Assembly: GCA_031287285.1 (NCBI GenBank) | Contig: JAITTC010000105.1 | Location: forward strand, 1-23,170 | DNA from: Christensenellaceae bacterium | GTDB lineage: Bacteria > Bacillota > Clostridia > Christensenellales > UBA1750 | DNA length: 23,170 nt | Direction: 5' to 3' | Position numbers and translations under genes: made by a program | The notes under the pieces: generated by a model | Seen by the model: the letters and a program-made list of their open reading frames with translations, nothing else | Told to the model about the DNA's origin: nothing | Databases searched by the model: none | Shown here: piece by piece, positions 8,409-15,690 of the stretch | Layout: the number at the start of each line of letters is the position of its first letter | Position numbering within the stretch: the stretch's first letter is position 1

Positions 8409-8428
8409 AAACAGACTTCGTTCTGTTT
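8409..8428 (-). terminator. Hairpin with T-run, reading leftward
   Basis: AAACAGA (8409-8415) pairs perfectly with TCTGTTT (8422-8428) around a 6-base loop. Read on the - strand, the hairpin runs straight into TTTTTT, so it would terminate leftward transcripts that escape the hairpin nearer lonB. On the + strand no T-run follows, so it is a poor terminator for the gene ending at 8380. Confidence 0.5.
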
Positions 8429-8527
8429 ATGGATGCGAAGAGAGGGCGGGATAAAAACCGCTTCTTCATGGTTTTTGGTCGCGCCACGGGAAGGGCACAG
8501 GAAGCAAGGGTAAAAGCGCAAAAGGCC

Positions 8528-8551
8528 GGAGAAGAGCAGTTGCTCTTCCCC
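8528..8551 (-). terminator. Intrinsic terminator of lonB
   Basis: A 10-base stem with one mismatch (8528-8537 with 8542-8551, core GAAGAGC/GCTCTTC) closes a 4-base loop about 20 bases past the lonB stop. On the - strand it is followed by a T-rich tail (GGCCTTTTGCGCTTTT). Confidence 0.65.
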
Positions 8552-8572
8552 AGCCCTTATTTGAAAACGGGT

Positions 8573-10261
8573 TTAGTTCGGTTCCGCGGCGAGGAAGGGA
8601 GCCTCGGCCGCAAAGCCGTGCGGCGCGGGGCAGCCCTCTTCGGCACCCTCTTCGAGGAAGAGCTGCAGCGCCTCCGCAAAGCGGGCGATGGGCTTGATTC
8701 TGGGCTCTGACGCAAAGCTTTCTTCATAGTTTTCGCAGGGCACCAGAACGAGCTGCGCGCCGCCCTCCAGCGCGGCCGCGACTTTTGCCGGCACGCCGCC
8801 CACGGGCAGCACCTCGCCGCCGAGGCCTAGCTCGCCGGTCACCGCCATGGAGCCGCTCACCGGCTGCTTCGTGAGCGCCGAATAGGCGGCGATTGCCATG
8901 GCCACGCCAGCCGAGGGGCCGTCCACGGGCAGGCCGCCGGGGAAGTCGATGTGCAAATCGAAGCGATCGATCGGCAGGCCCGATTGCCGCAGCACGGAGC
9001 GCACGTTTTCGAGCGCGCCGGCTGCCGTCGAGCGGCGGACCATCGTGCGCGAGCCCGCGTTTAAGCGCTCGGTGTCGACGATGCCGGTGGCCTTCCACTC
9101 GGGGCTTCCGCCGCTTCTTTCGCCGCTTTTTTCGAAGGCGACGGCCTCGATGGGCAGCACCTGGCCAAGGTTTGCCCCAAGAACCGCCAGGCCGTGCACG
9201 CGGCCCACTCTCATGCCGCCCGCGAGCCTTTTATCGGGGCGCTTCACATAGGAACCTGCGCGCAATACGGATTCCACGTCGCCCTGGCGGATTTCGTGCC
9301 GCCCCTTTGAGAGCGCGATGCCCGCCGCGACCTGGGTGAGGTTTGCCGCGTCGCGCCCGCCGGGCGAATAGGCCCCGATGAAGTCTGCGCAGCCAGCTTC
9401 CATGGCGCAGCCAGCGGCTTTTGCCGCGTTTTTTGCGATGCGCGCGGTTTCCGCAGCCGTTAAGGGGCGGAAGAACACCTCCATGCAGCGCGAGCGCAGC
9501 GCAGGCGAAATCTCTTCCGGGCTGCGCGTCGTCGCGCCCACCAAGCGGAAGTCTGCCGGCAGGCCGTTTTTGAAGATATCGTGGATGTGACCGGGCACAT
9601 TGCGGTCGCCGGGGGAATAATAGGCGGATTCCAGCATGACCTTGCGGTCTTCGAGCACCTTTAGCAGCTTGTTCATCTGCATGGGGTGGAGCTCGCCGAT
9701 CTCATCCAGGAAGAGCACGCCGCCATGCGCCTTGGTCACCGCGCCGGGCTTTGGCTGCGGCACGCCCGCCATGCCAAGCTGGCCCGCGCCCTGGTAGATC
9801 GGGTCGTGCACCGAGCCGATGAGGGGGTCCGCGATGGCGCGCTCGTCAAAGCGAGCGCAGGTCGCGTCCATCTCGACGAAGGGAGCGTCCTTTAAAAAAG
9901 GGCTGTCGCTACGCTTCTTGGCCTCTTCGAGCACCAGGCGGGCGGCGCAGGTCTTGCCCACGCCGGGCGGGCCGTAGAGGATGACGTGCTGGGGGTTTGG
10001 CCCGCAGAGGATGGCCTTCAGCGCCCCGATGCCTGCCTCCTGGCCGATGATGGCCGAAAAGTCCCTGGGGCGCACCTGCTCGTTGAGGGGCATATTCAGG
10101 CGCACCGTGCGCATTTGACGGATCTTGTCCATCTCGGCCTTGGAATCCCAGCGGGCGGCCGGCGATTCCGCGGCCTTGGAGCGCCGCAGCGCCCGCCAGA
10201 AATACAGCCCCATCACCACGGTGACGAGAAGCTGAACGACGAGGATGATCGCGTAGAGCAT
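8573..10261 (-). CDS. lonB: ATP-dependent protease LonB
   Basis: Membrane-tethered Lon-like AAA+ protease, 562 residues, close in length to B. subtilis LonB. An N-terminal membrane helix (about 3-23) is followed by an AAA+ module with Walker A GPPGVGKT (97-104), Walker B LFLDEIG (183-189) and arginines in ALRSRC (254-259). The C-terminal Lon protease domain has catalytic S450 in DGPSAG and K493 in GGVPAKV. The ATG is preceded by GGAGGG at 7 bases. In B. subtilis lonB is a forespore gene, so its presence fits a spore-forming lineage but does not prove sporulation. It lies 50 bases downstream of the ABC-F gene in the leftward gene set. Confidence 0.93.
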   Translation of the reverse strand: MLYAIILVVQLLVTVVMGLYFWRALRRSKAAESPAARWDSKAEMDKIRQMRTVRLNMPLNEQVRPRDFSAIIGQEAGIGALKAILCGPNPQHVILYGPPGVGKTCAARLVLEEAKKRSDSPFLKDAPFVEMDATCARFDERAIADPLIGSVHDPIYQGAGQLGMAGVPQPKPGAVTKAHGGVLFLDEIGELHPMQMNKLLKVLEDRKVMLESAYYSPGDRNVPGHIHDIFKNGLPADFRLVGATTRSPEEISPALRSRCMEVFFRPLTAAETARIAKNAAKAAGCAMEAGCADFIGAYSPGGRDAANLTQVAAGIALSKGRHEIRQGDVESVLRAGSYVKRPDKRLAGGMRVGRVHGLAVLGANLGQVLPIEAVAFEKSGERSGGSPEWKATGIVDTERLNAGSRTMVRRSTAAGALENVRSVLRQSGLPIDRFDLHIDFPGGLPVDGPSAGVAMAIAAYSALTKQPVSGSMAVTGELGLGGEVLPVGGVPAKVAAALEGGAQLVLVPCENYEESFASEPRIKPIARFAEALQLFLEEGAEEGCPAPHGFAAEAPFLAAEPN

Positions 10262-10281
10262 GGCTTTTCCCTCCGCTTTAA

Positions 10282-10310
10282 CTTAAAAACATCGGGAATA
10301 GCATGCCCGA
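10282..10310 (-). terminator. Weak terminator between the ABC-F gene and lonB
   Basis: On the - strand TCGGG (10310-10306) can pair with CCCGA (10296-10292) over a 9-base loop, followed by TGTTTTTAAG. The 5-base stem is short. It begins just after the ABC-F stop and probably lowers rather than abolishes read-through into lonB. Confidence 0.4.
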
Positions 10311-10311
10311 G

Positions 10312-11886
10312 TTACGCCAAAAGAATCGTTTTGCTCGCGATTTGTTCGGCGAAGACCGCGTCGTGCTCGATGAAGAGCATCGTGGGCCTGAAATCGAGCA
10401 GCAGCTTTTCGATCTGCAGGCGCGAGGGCAAGTCGATGTAGTTCAGCGGCTCATCCCAGACGTAGAGATGCGCGGGCTTGCAAAGCGAGGCCGCGAGCAG
10501 GCACTTTTTCTTCTGCCCCTGCGAAAAGTTCGAGAGCGAGGTTTCGAACTGCGCCCTTTCGAAACCCAGCTTGCGCAGGATGGCAAAAAACAGACTTTGG
10601 TCTATATTCTCTTCCTGGATGAAGCGGCGGAGCGGGCCGCCAAGGCCGGAGGCATCCTGCCTGACGACCGAGAAGACGAGGCCGGAAGCCAGCGTAAGCT
10701 CGCCGCCATGGGGGATGCTTTCGCCCAGGATCAGCTTGACGAGGCTCGACTTGCCGCTGCCGTTGCGCCCCTTCAGGCAAAGGCTTTCGCCCTGCATCAG
10801 TTCGAACGAAAGCGGCGGAAACAGCGGCCCGGGGCCGTAATCGATGGTCAGGTCCCGCGCGAAGACCAGCCGCTTGACGGGGGATTTAAGCGGCGCGAGC
10901 CTTAAATCGCCGCCCTCCTCGACGCGCTGCAAGAGCTTGGACTTTTCGTCTGCCGCGCGCTCGATGCGCCGCCCAATGGCCTTTGAGCGCTTCATCATCT
11001 TGGCCGCCTTGTGGCCGACGTAGCCGCGATCCGCCGTATGCGAGCCGAATTTGCTCTTCTCGACCTTGTCGGACCAATTCGCCTTTTCGCGCGCGGTTTC
11101 GTTAAGGGCGCTGATCTGCTTTTTTAAGCTCTCGTTTTGCTCGAGCTCAAAGGCATCCTGCAGATCCTTATTGAGCTGCCAGGAGGAGTAATTGCCCTGT
11201 TCCAGCGAGAAGCTGCCGTCGCGGTTGATGCTCAAAACGTGGTTGATGGAGGAATCGAGCAGATGCCGGTCGTGCGACACGAGGAGGAAGCCGTTTTTGC
11301 CGCGCAAATAGCGCGCGAGCGCGGCGCGGCCCTCTAAATCCAGGTGGTTGGTGGGTTCGTCGATGAGCAGAAGGCTGTCGCGCCGCAAAAACAGCGCGGC
11401 AAGAAGGAGCTTCGTGCGCTCGCCGTGCGAAAGGCTCGAAAAGGGGCGCTCTAAAATGGACTGCGCCAGGTCGAGCTTGCCGGCTTCCGCCTTAATCAGG
11501 GCGTCGATGGCAAAGCCGTCGGCCAGGGTATAGCGCTCAAGCGCTTCCGCGTATTCGCTCAGGCGCGAAGGGTCGCGCTGGGCCTCTTCCATGGTTTGCT
11601 CCAGCGCGCGGAAGGGGGCGATGGCCTCGCGGGCGACCTCAAGCGCGGGCAGGGACTCATCGCCGACGGCATAGGGGAAGTAGGCAAAGCCAAGGGGGGA
11701 AACGATCTGCCCCGTGTAGGGAAGCTGGCCCGAAAGCAGGCGCAAAAGCGTCGTTTTGCCGCGCCCGTTGCGCGCGATGAGGCCGAGGCGCCAAGAGCTT
11801 TCAAGGTCGAGATTTAGATGGCTGAAGAGGGGCTCTAGGCTGCCCTCATATTGAAAGCTGACATTGCGAAGGCTGATGATAGCGAT
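10312..11886 (-). CDS. ABC-F protein, Lsa/CplR-like ribosome protection family
   Basis: Soluble twin-ATPase of the ABC-F class, which acts on the ribosome rather than in transport. Domain 1 has the Walker A-like ARNGRGKTT, signature LSHGERTK and Walker B LLLIDEPTNHLDL. A charged linker (about 235-300, with GHKAAKMMKRSKAIG) is followed by domain 2 with GRNGSGKSS, FSQGQKKK and LYVWDEPLNYIDL. The SWRLGLI-RNGRGKTTLLRLL context and the second-domain text resemble Lsa/CplR proteins linked to lincosamide, streptogramin A and pleuromutilin tolerance. The first Walker A glycine is Ala. There is no in-frame ATG, GTG or TTG before Walker A. I place the start at ATC 11886 (product MAIISLRNVSF, 524 residues), 10 bases after GGAG. 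A true TTG start at 11745 would delete Walker A. Regulation probably involves the leader ORF and hairpins listed separately. Confidence 0.82.
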   Translation of the reverse strand: MAIISLRNVSFQYEGSLEPLFSHLNLDLESSWRLGLIARNGRGKTTLLRLLSGQLPYTGQIVSPLGFAYFPYAVGDESLPALEVAREAIAPFRALEQTMEEAQRDPSRLSEYAEALERYTLADGFAIDALIKAEAGKLDLAQSILERPFSSLSHGERTKLLLAALFLRRDSLLLIDEPTNHLDLEGRAALARYLRGKNGFLLVSHDRHLLDSSINHVLSINRDGSFSLEQGNYSSWQLNKDLQDAFELEQNESLKKQISALNETAREKANWSDKVEKSKFGSHTADRGYVGHKAAKMMKRSKAIGRRIERAADEKSKLLQRVEEGGDLRLAPLKSPVKRLVFARDLTIDYGPGPLFPPLSFELMQGESLCLKGRNGSGKSSLVKLILGESIPHGGELTLASGLVFSVVRQDASGLGGPLRRFIQEENIDQSLFFAILRKLGFERAQFETSLSNFSQGQKKKCLLAASLCKPAHLYVWDEPLNYIDLPSRLQIEKLLLDFRPTMLFIEHDAVFAEQIASKTILLA

Positions 11887-11894
11887 GGGTTTTG

Positions 11895-11944
11895 CACTCC
11901 TTTGGCGTTCCGAAGCGGAACGAGATTAGGCGAAAAAAGGAGCG
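11895..11944 (-). promoter_or_regulatory. Putative translational attenuator covering the ABC-F Shine-Dalgarno
   Basis: On the - strand CGCTCCTTT (11944-11936) can form nine pairs, one of them G-U, with AAAGGAGTG (11903-11895), which contains the ABC-F Shine-Dalgarno. Inside this stem lies a perfect 6-base hairpin, GTTCCG/CGGAAC (11921-11907, 3-base loop). The 5' arm is part of the last codons of a 16-codon leader ORF. A ribosome stalled there would break the outer stem and free the Shine-Dalgarno. This is inferred from base complementarity only. Confidence 0.55.
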
Positions 11945-11976
11945 TTTTGCCGCATAGGAGGGTCACTTCCTTCCAT
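11926..11976 (-). CDS. Putative 16-residue leader peptide of the ABC-F gene
   Basis: Short ORF encoding MEGSDPPMRQNAPFFA, starting 4 bases after the comF stop (TAATTTTATG) and ending 39 bases before the proposed ABC-F start. A second in-frame ATG (11955, MRQNAPFFA) has a purine-rich GGAAGGAAG upstream at about 10 bases and may be the actual start. The ORF is in the same frame as the ABC-F gene, separated by its TAA. Its codons GCT CCT TTT contain the anti-Shine-Dalgarno arm. Translation by re-initiation after comF or from its own site is possible. Confidence 0.45.
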   Translation of the reverse strand: MEGSDPPMRQNAPFFA

Positions 11977-11980
11977 AAAA

Positions 11981-12733
11981 TTAGACCTTGGTCGGTTTAT
12001 CTTCCCGCAGGATGCTGCGCGCCGCGCAGAGCACGTAGACGGACTTTGCGCCCAGGCGCAGCATCGCCTCGGCGCAGGCGTTGGCCGTGGCGCCCGTGGT
12101 GAGCACATCATCCAGGAGCAAAACGCGCTTGCCCTTCAGCTTGCCGCCCTGCGGGCCGGGCAGGAAGCCGCCGCGCGCGTTTTCGAGCCGCTGCGCGCGC
12201 GAAAGCCGCACTTGGCTTTTGCCAAAGCCCGGCCGCCGAAGCGCGCGTGGGTAAAGCGGCAGGGCGAGCGAAAAGGCGAGCCGCCTTGCCGGGATGGCTG
12301 CCTGGTTGTAGCCGTATTTCAGCAGATGCGAAAGGCGGGATGGCACGGGCACGACCGCGTCGATTTCCCAATTTGCCTGGCTGAGATATTCCTCGAAGCG
12401 CTTTGCGAAAAATTCGGCTGGAATATCATACTCGCCTTCGTACTTCATGGCAAGGACGAGCTTCTGCGCGGCGCCCTCATAGGGGAAGAGGCCGCGCGCC
12501 GCCGCAAAGGCCGGGCGCAGGGCTGTGCAGCGCGGGCAAACCGCCCCGCCGCCCGGCTCGCCGCAGAGGGGGCAGAGCGTTTCTTCGGGCAAAAAGGCCG
12601 AAAGTTCGGCCAGGCAGCCCTCGCAAAGGCCGCTTCCCCCGCAGGGCTTGCCGCAGCAAAGGCAGCGGAGCCTTGGGGCGAGCGCGCCGAGCAGCCAGCG
12701 CCCAGCCTTTTGGGCTAAAGCGTGAATTTCCAT
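11981..12733 (-). CDS. comF: ComF family phosphoribosyltransferase-like competence protein
   Basis: ComF is a cytoplasmic protein needed for DNA uptake in naturally competent bacteria. The 250-residue product has paired Cys motifs at the N-terminus (CLCC, CEGC, CPLC, CPRC; about residues 29-70), likely zinc-binding. A PRTase fold follows, with DAVVPVPSRLSHLLKYGYNQA and the PRPP-binding loop VLLLDDVLTTGATANAC. The chosen ATG at 12733 overlaps the 3' end of the nitroreductase gene by 19 bases, with no clear Shine-Dalgarno, which fits translational coupling. A longer reading to 12925 would run deep into the upstream gene and adds no family sequence. Confidence 0.92.
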   Translation of the reverse strand: MEIHALAQKAGRWLLGALAPRLRCLCCGKPCGGSGLCEGCLAELSAFLPEETLCPLCGEPGGGAVCPRCTALRPAFAAARGLFPYEGAAQKLVLAMKYEGEYDIPAEFFAKRFEEYLSQANWEIDAVVPVPSRLSHLLKYGYNQAAIPARRLAFSLALPLYPRALRRPGFGKSQVRLSRAQRLENARGGFLPGPQGGKLKGKRVLLLDDVLTTGATANACAEAMLRLGAKSVYVLCAARSILREDKPTKV

Positions 12734-13569
12734 GAGATATGCCCGGCCTCGGGCCCGGGAAGGGGCTCCAGCCGGCAGGGAACGCCCTGCATTTGCAGCC
12801 CCAGCCAAAAATGCGAGGCGCAAATGCCAATGTCCATATCGAAGTGCTCCCAGCGGAAGTGCCGAAAGCCCGGCAGGCAGGCGATAGTGACGGTTTTGTG
12901 ATCGCCAGACACATCGAAGCGCCAATGCTGGGTGTTGGCGGCGGAAGGCGCCTTGGCCGCGAGCTCCAATGCGTAAAGGATGCCGGGCGGAAGCTCTTCG
13001 GGGCTTTTCAAACCCACCAGGAGCTCGCTCAGCGGCTTGCGCTTAAAGCTCATGAGGCCGGAGGAAAGGCGGTCGATGAGGCGCAGGCCCCTTTCTTCCC
13101 AGTAGCCAAGGGGCGAAATGCAGATGGCGCGCCTGCCAGGCACCTCGCCCTTGCCAAAGCCGAAGGCCGGCATGGGCTCGCCCGAATGCTCGCCAAGATG
13201 CGGCATGCAGCGCTCAAGCTCCGGAAGGAGGTAATGCCCAAACCAGCAGCTGTTGATCCCAAGCCCCGTGGCATAAAGGAGCAAAAGCTCGCCCGCGAAG
13301 CCGGTTTTTGCGATGCTTAAGGGGTCTGTTTCGGCAAGGAAGGCCACGGCGCAAGGCGGAGGAGCCTTTAAATTGTTCGCGATCTGCCTCCCGGCGGTTT
13401 GAAAGAAGCGGAACTCCCCCTGCCAATCAAAGGGGAGATCAAGGCAGACGGCGAATTCCTCGAGCTTTCGCATGGCCTCTTCTTCGACCGGGAGCTGCTG
13501 ATAGCTCCTGCAGGAATGGCGGCTGCGGATGGCTGCCTCCCAAAAGGCTTTGTTTTCAAGGGCGTTCAT
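12715..13569 (-). CDS. Nitroreductase-like protein (two-half TM1586 type)
   Basis: Predicted flavin-dependent nitroreductase-fold protein, 284 residues. The first half opens with AIRSRHSCRSYQQLPVEE, typical of nitroreductase FMN-binding starts. The second half contains LELAAKAPSAANTQHWRF and DIGICASHFWLG, matching the second lobe of the TM1586-type putative nitroreductases. Its substrate is unknown. ATG 13569 is chosen because a GGGGGAGGGG tract lies about 10 bases upstream. The ATG at 13602 falls at the predicted transcription start of the promoter at 13608-13636, so it is very unlikely to be used. It is first in the leftward gene set and overlaps comF. Confidence 0.86.
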   Translation of the reverse strand: MNALENKAFWEAAIRSRHSCRSYQQLPVEEEAMRKLEEFAVCLDLPFDWQGEFRFFQTAGRQIANNLKAPPPCAVAFLAETDPLSIAKTGFAGELLLLYATGLGINSCWFGHYLLPELERCMPHLGEHSGEPMPAFGFGKGEVPGRRAICISPLGYWEERGLRLIDRLSSGLMSFKRKPLSELLVGLKSPEELPPGILYALELAAKAPSAANTQHWRFDVSGDHKTVTIACLPGFRHFRWEHFDMDIGICASHFWLGLQMQGVPCRLEPLPGPEAGHISWKFTL

Positions 13570-13607
13570 GGCGGCATTCTCCCCTCCCCCGCGCGAATTC
13601 ATATCAT

Positions 13608-13636
13608 ACTATACTATATTTTGAGTGCCTGGTCAA
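13608..13636 (-). promoter_or_regulatory. Sigma-A promoter for the leftward nitroreductase-comF set
   Basis: On the - strand TTGACC (13636-13631) and TATAGT (13613-13608) are exactly 17 bases apart. The predicted start of transcription near 13601 leaves a leader of about 30 bases before the ATG at 13569. The -10 region sits in an AT-rich tandem (ATACT repeated) that could also serve as an operator. Confidence 0.75.
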
Positions 13637-13682
13637 AAAGCGCAACTTGCGGGGCGGCGCGCTTCTTTTTTTTGGTGGGTTA

Positions 13683-13691
13683 TGCTATACT
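13683..13691 (+). promoter_or_regulatory. Extended -10 promoter for the DUF4321-maf-mre set
   Basis: TGCTATACT is an extended -10 element (TG plus one base plus TATACT). No convincing -35 is visible at 17 bases; the sequence there is T-rich. It lies 42 bases before the TTG start at 13733 and is divergent from the nitroreductase promoter, so the two share a regulatory region of about 160 bases. Confidence 0.6.
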
Positions 13692-13732
13692 ACCGCAAAG
13701 ACTGCGAGATTTGCTGAACGGAGGCGCTTTGC

Positions 13733-13996
13733 TTGCGGAAGGTTCCAGTGGGCATCTTTTTGCTATTCGTGTTCATGGGGGCGATTCTGGGGTCGATCCT
13801 CTGGCTGCTGCTGGAGCCTTACATGCCCCAGGCGCTGGGCTTCAGCCTTGATATTGGCACCACCGCGGCGCCCTGGGTGCTCGACATGAGCGTTTTAACG
13901 CTGACCTTTGGCATCGCGCTGCGCATGAACCTGGGCTCGATGATCGGCGTTCTGCTGGCGATTTTGTGCTATTGGCGCATTTGGGGCAGAAAATAG
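13733..13996 (+). CDS. DUF4321 family small membrane protein
   Basis: An 87-residue protein with two hydrophobic segments (about 6-28 and 57-81) separated by FSLDIGTTAAPWVLDMSVLTL. This matches the uncharacterised DUF4321 family that commonly precedes maf and mreB in Clostridia. The start is TTG 13733: GGAGG (13720-13724) lies 8 bases upstream and there is no earlier start in frame with a better site. The stop abuts the maf ATG (TAGATG). Its place at the head of the cell-shape genes suggests a role in envelope growth, but no function is known. Confidence 0.85.
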   Translation: MRKVPVGIFLLFVFMGAILGSILWLLLEPYMPQALGFSLDIGTTAAPWVLDMSVLTLTFGIALRMNLGSMIGVLLAILCYWRIWGRK

Positions 13997-14572
13997 ATGC
14001 GGCGGCTGATTCTGGCCTCGGCTTCGCCCCGCCGCAGGCAGCTGCTTGAGATGCTCGGCCTAAAATACGAGCTAAGCCCTGCTGACGTGGACGAAAGCGC
14101 GGAGGGTGCGCCCCGGGAGCAAGCCCTGCTTTTGGCCGGGCGCAAGGCGGAGGCAGCGGCGCTGGGGCGCCGCGACGGGCTCATCCTCGCGGCCGATACC
14201 CTGGTTGATGTGGACGGGCAGGCGCTGGGCAAGCCAAAAGACGAGGCGGAAGCCTGTGGGATGCTGGCGCGCCTTGCCGGCAGCTGGCATCTCGTGCACA
14301 CCGGCATGTGCCTGCTCGACGCAAAAACGGGCAAAAGCCTTTTAAAGACGGTCACGGCGCGGGTGCGCATGGGGGATTTGAGCGCTGAGGAGATCCACGC
14401 CTATGTGCGGAGCGGCGAGCCGATGGATAAGGCTGGCGCCTACGGCATTCAGGGCCTTGGCGGCAGCTTGGTGGAGGAAATCGAGGGCGATTATTTCGCG
14501 GTGATGGGCCTTTCGCTCTTTGCGTTAAGGTCGATGCTGAAAGAAATGGGATTCAGCGTTTTCAAGCTTTAA
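13997..14572 (+). CDS. maf: Maf-like nucleoside triphosphate pyrophosphatase
   Basis: House-cleaning pyrophosphatase that hydrolyses non-canonical or pyrimidine dNTPs; Maf proteins are also linked to septum inhibition. The 191-residue product has the hallmark N-terminal LILASASPRRRQLL, catalytic-site D67 in AADTLV, GKPKDEAEA, and the C-terminal DKAGAYGIQGLGGSLVEEIEGDY. It starts directly after the DUF4321 stop. In many Firmicutes radC lies between maf and mreB; here radC is absent and mreB follows after 71 bases in which I see no terminator or clear promoter. Confidence 0.95.
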   Translation: MRRLILASASPRRRQLLEMLGLKYELSPADVDESAEGAPREQALLLAGRKAEAAALGRRDGLILAADTLVDVDGQALGKPKDEAEACGMLARLAGSWHLVHTGMCLLDAKTGKSLLKTVTARVRMGDLSAEEIHAYVRSGEPMDKAGAYGIQGLGGSLVEEIEGDYFAVMGLSLFALRSMLKEMGFSVFKL

Positions 14573-14643
14573 AATGAGGGGATTTTTGGACTTTTGAGCG
14601 ATGGAAGAACGATTTTAGAGAGCTGGCGGGGGGAAACATAGCG

Positions 14644-15684
14644 ATGGCCTTTGGCGTTAGATTATGGAGCAAGAATATTGGGCTGGATCTTGGTACGGCA
14701 AACGTGGTGATCAGCATCGCGGGGCAGGGCATCGCCCTGCGCGAGCCCGCGATGGTGGCCGTGAAGGTCGAGCCCCGCCGCCAGGTCGTGGCAGTCGGCG
14801 AGGATGCCAAGACCATGCTGGGCAGAACGCCGGAAGCGATTCGCGCGGTCAAGCCCATGAACGAGGGCGTGATCGCGGACTTTGACGCGGCGCAGCTCAT
14901 GATTAAGTACCTGCTTCAAAAGGCGAACGACTTTTCGGTGCCGATCTTTAAGCCCCGCGTGGTGGTCTGCGTGCCCTACAGCATTACCCCGGTGGAGCGA
15001 AGGGCCGTTTTAGAGGCCGTGCGCAACGCCGGCGCGCGCAGCGTGCACATCGTGGTGGAGCCCATGGCGGCCGCAATCGGCGCGGGCCTGCCGGTTGGCG
15101 CCGCGAAGGGCTGCATGGTGGTGGATATCGGCGGCGGCACGAGCGAGATCGCCGTGATTTCGATGAACGGCATCGTTACGGCAAGCTCCGTGCGCTGCGG
15201 CGGCCAAAAGATGGACGAAGCGATCATCAACTACCTGCGGAGCGAATACAACCTGCTCGTCGGCGAAAGAACCGCGGAAGAGGTCAAGATCGGCATAGGC
15301 TCCGCGATCTCGACCCGCAGGCGCGAAACCGCGCAGGTGCACGGGCGCGACCTGATCACGGGCCTGCCCCACACGGTGGAGATCACGAACGAGCAGATCA
15401 CCGAGGCCCTGCACGAGCCGCTTTCGATCATCATGAACGCGCTGAGAAGCTGCCTTGAAAACACCCCGCCAGAGATTGCGGCAGACATCATGGAATCCGG
15501 TATCTACTTAACCGGCGGGGGAGCCCTTCTTTCCGGCATGGATATCTTGGTCGCAAACGCCACGGGCATGCCGGTGGCGCTCTCGGAGCAGCCGCTGGAC
15601 TGCGTGGCGCTCGGCGCCGGCATCCTGGCTGCCGATATGCCGCGACTCAGGGCGATTACAAGCCAAGCCGAGGATTGGAAATAA
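14644..15684 (+). CDS. mreB: Rod shape-determining protein MreB
   Basis: Bacterial actin homologue that forms membrane-bound filaments guiding lateral wall synthesis. The 346-residue product contains the phosphate-1 motif NIGLDLGTANVVI (11-23), the phosphate-2 motif VVDIGGGTSEIAV (near residue 160) and the adenosine motif YLTGGGALLSGM near the C-terminus. The N-terminal MAFGVRLWSK suits direct membrane contact. GGCGGGGGG about 10 bases upstream is the ribosome site. It is the first of the mreBCD-PBP2 set, with mreC 6 bases downstream. Confidence 0.97.
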   Translation: MAFGVRLWSKNIGLDLGTANVVISIAGQGIALREPAMVAVKVEPRRQVVAVGEDAKTMLGRTPEAIRAVKPMNEGVIADFDAAQLMIKYLLQKANDFSVPIFKPRVVVCVPYSITPVERRAVLEAVRNAGARSVHIVVEPMAAAIGAGLPVGAAKGCMVVDIGGGTSEIAVISMNGIVTASSVRCGGQKMDEAIINYLRSEYNLLVGERTAEEVKIGIGSAISTRRRETAQVHGRDLITGLPHTVEITNEQITEALHEPLSIIMNALRSCLENTPPEIAADIMESGIYLTGGGALLSGMDILVANATGMPVALSEQPLDCVALGAGILAADMPRLRAITSQAEDWK

Positions 15685-15690
15685 GAAAAG

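Noticed and set aside
8270..8521. Small ORFs on both strands in the convergent gap 8381-8572
   Set aside because: They lack ribosome sites and family sequence, overlap the hairpins that end the leftward set, and run into the flanking genes.
12734..12925. N-terminal extension of ComF to 12925
   Set aside because: It would lie wholly inside the nitroreductase gene and adds no ComF-like sequence; the ATG at 12733 gives the usual family start.
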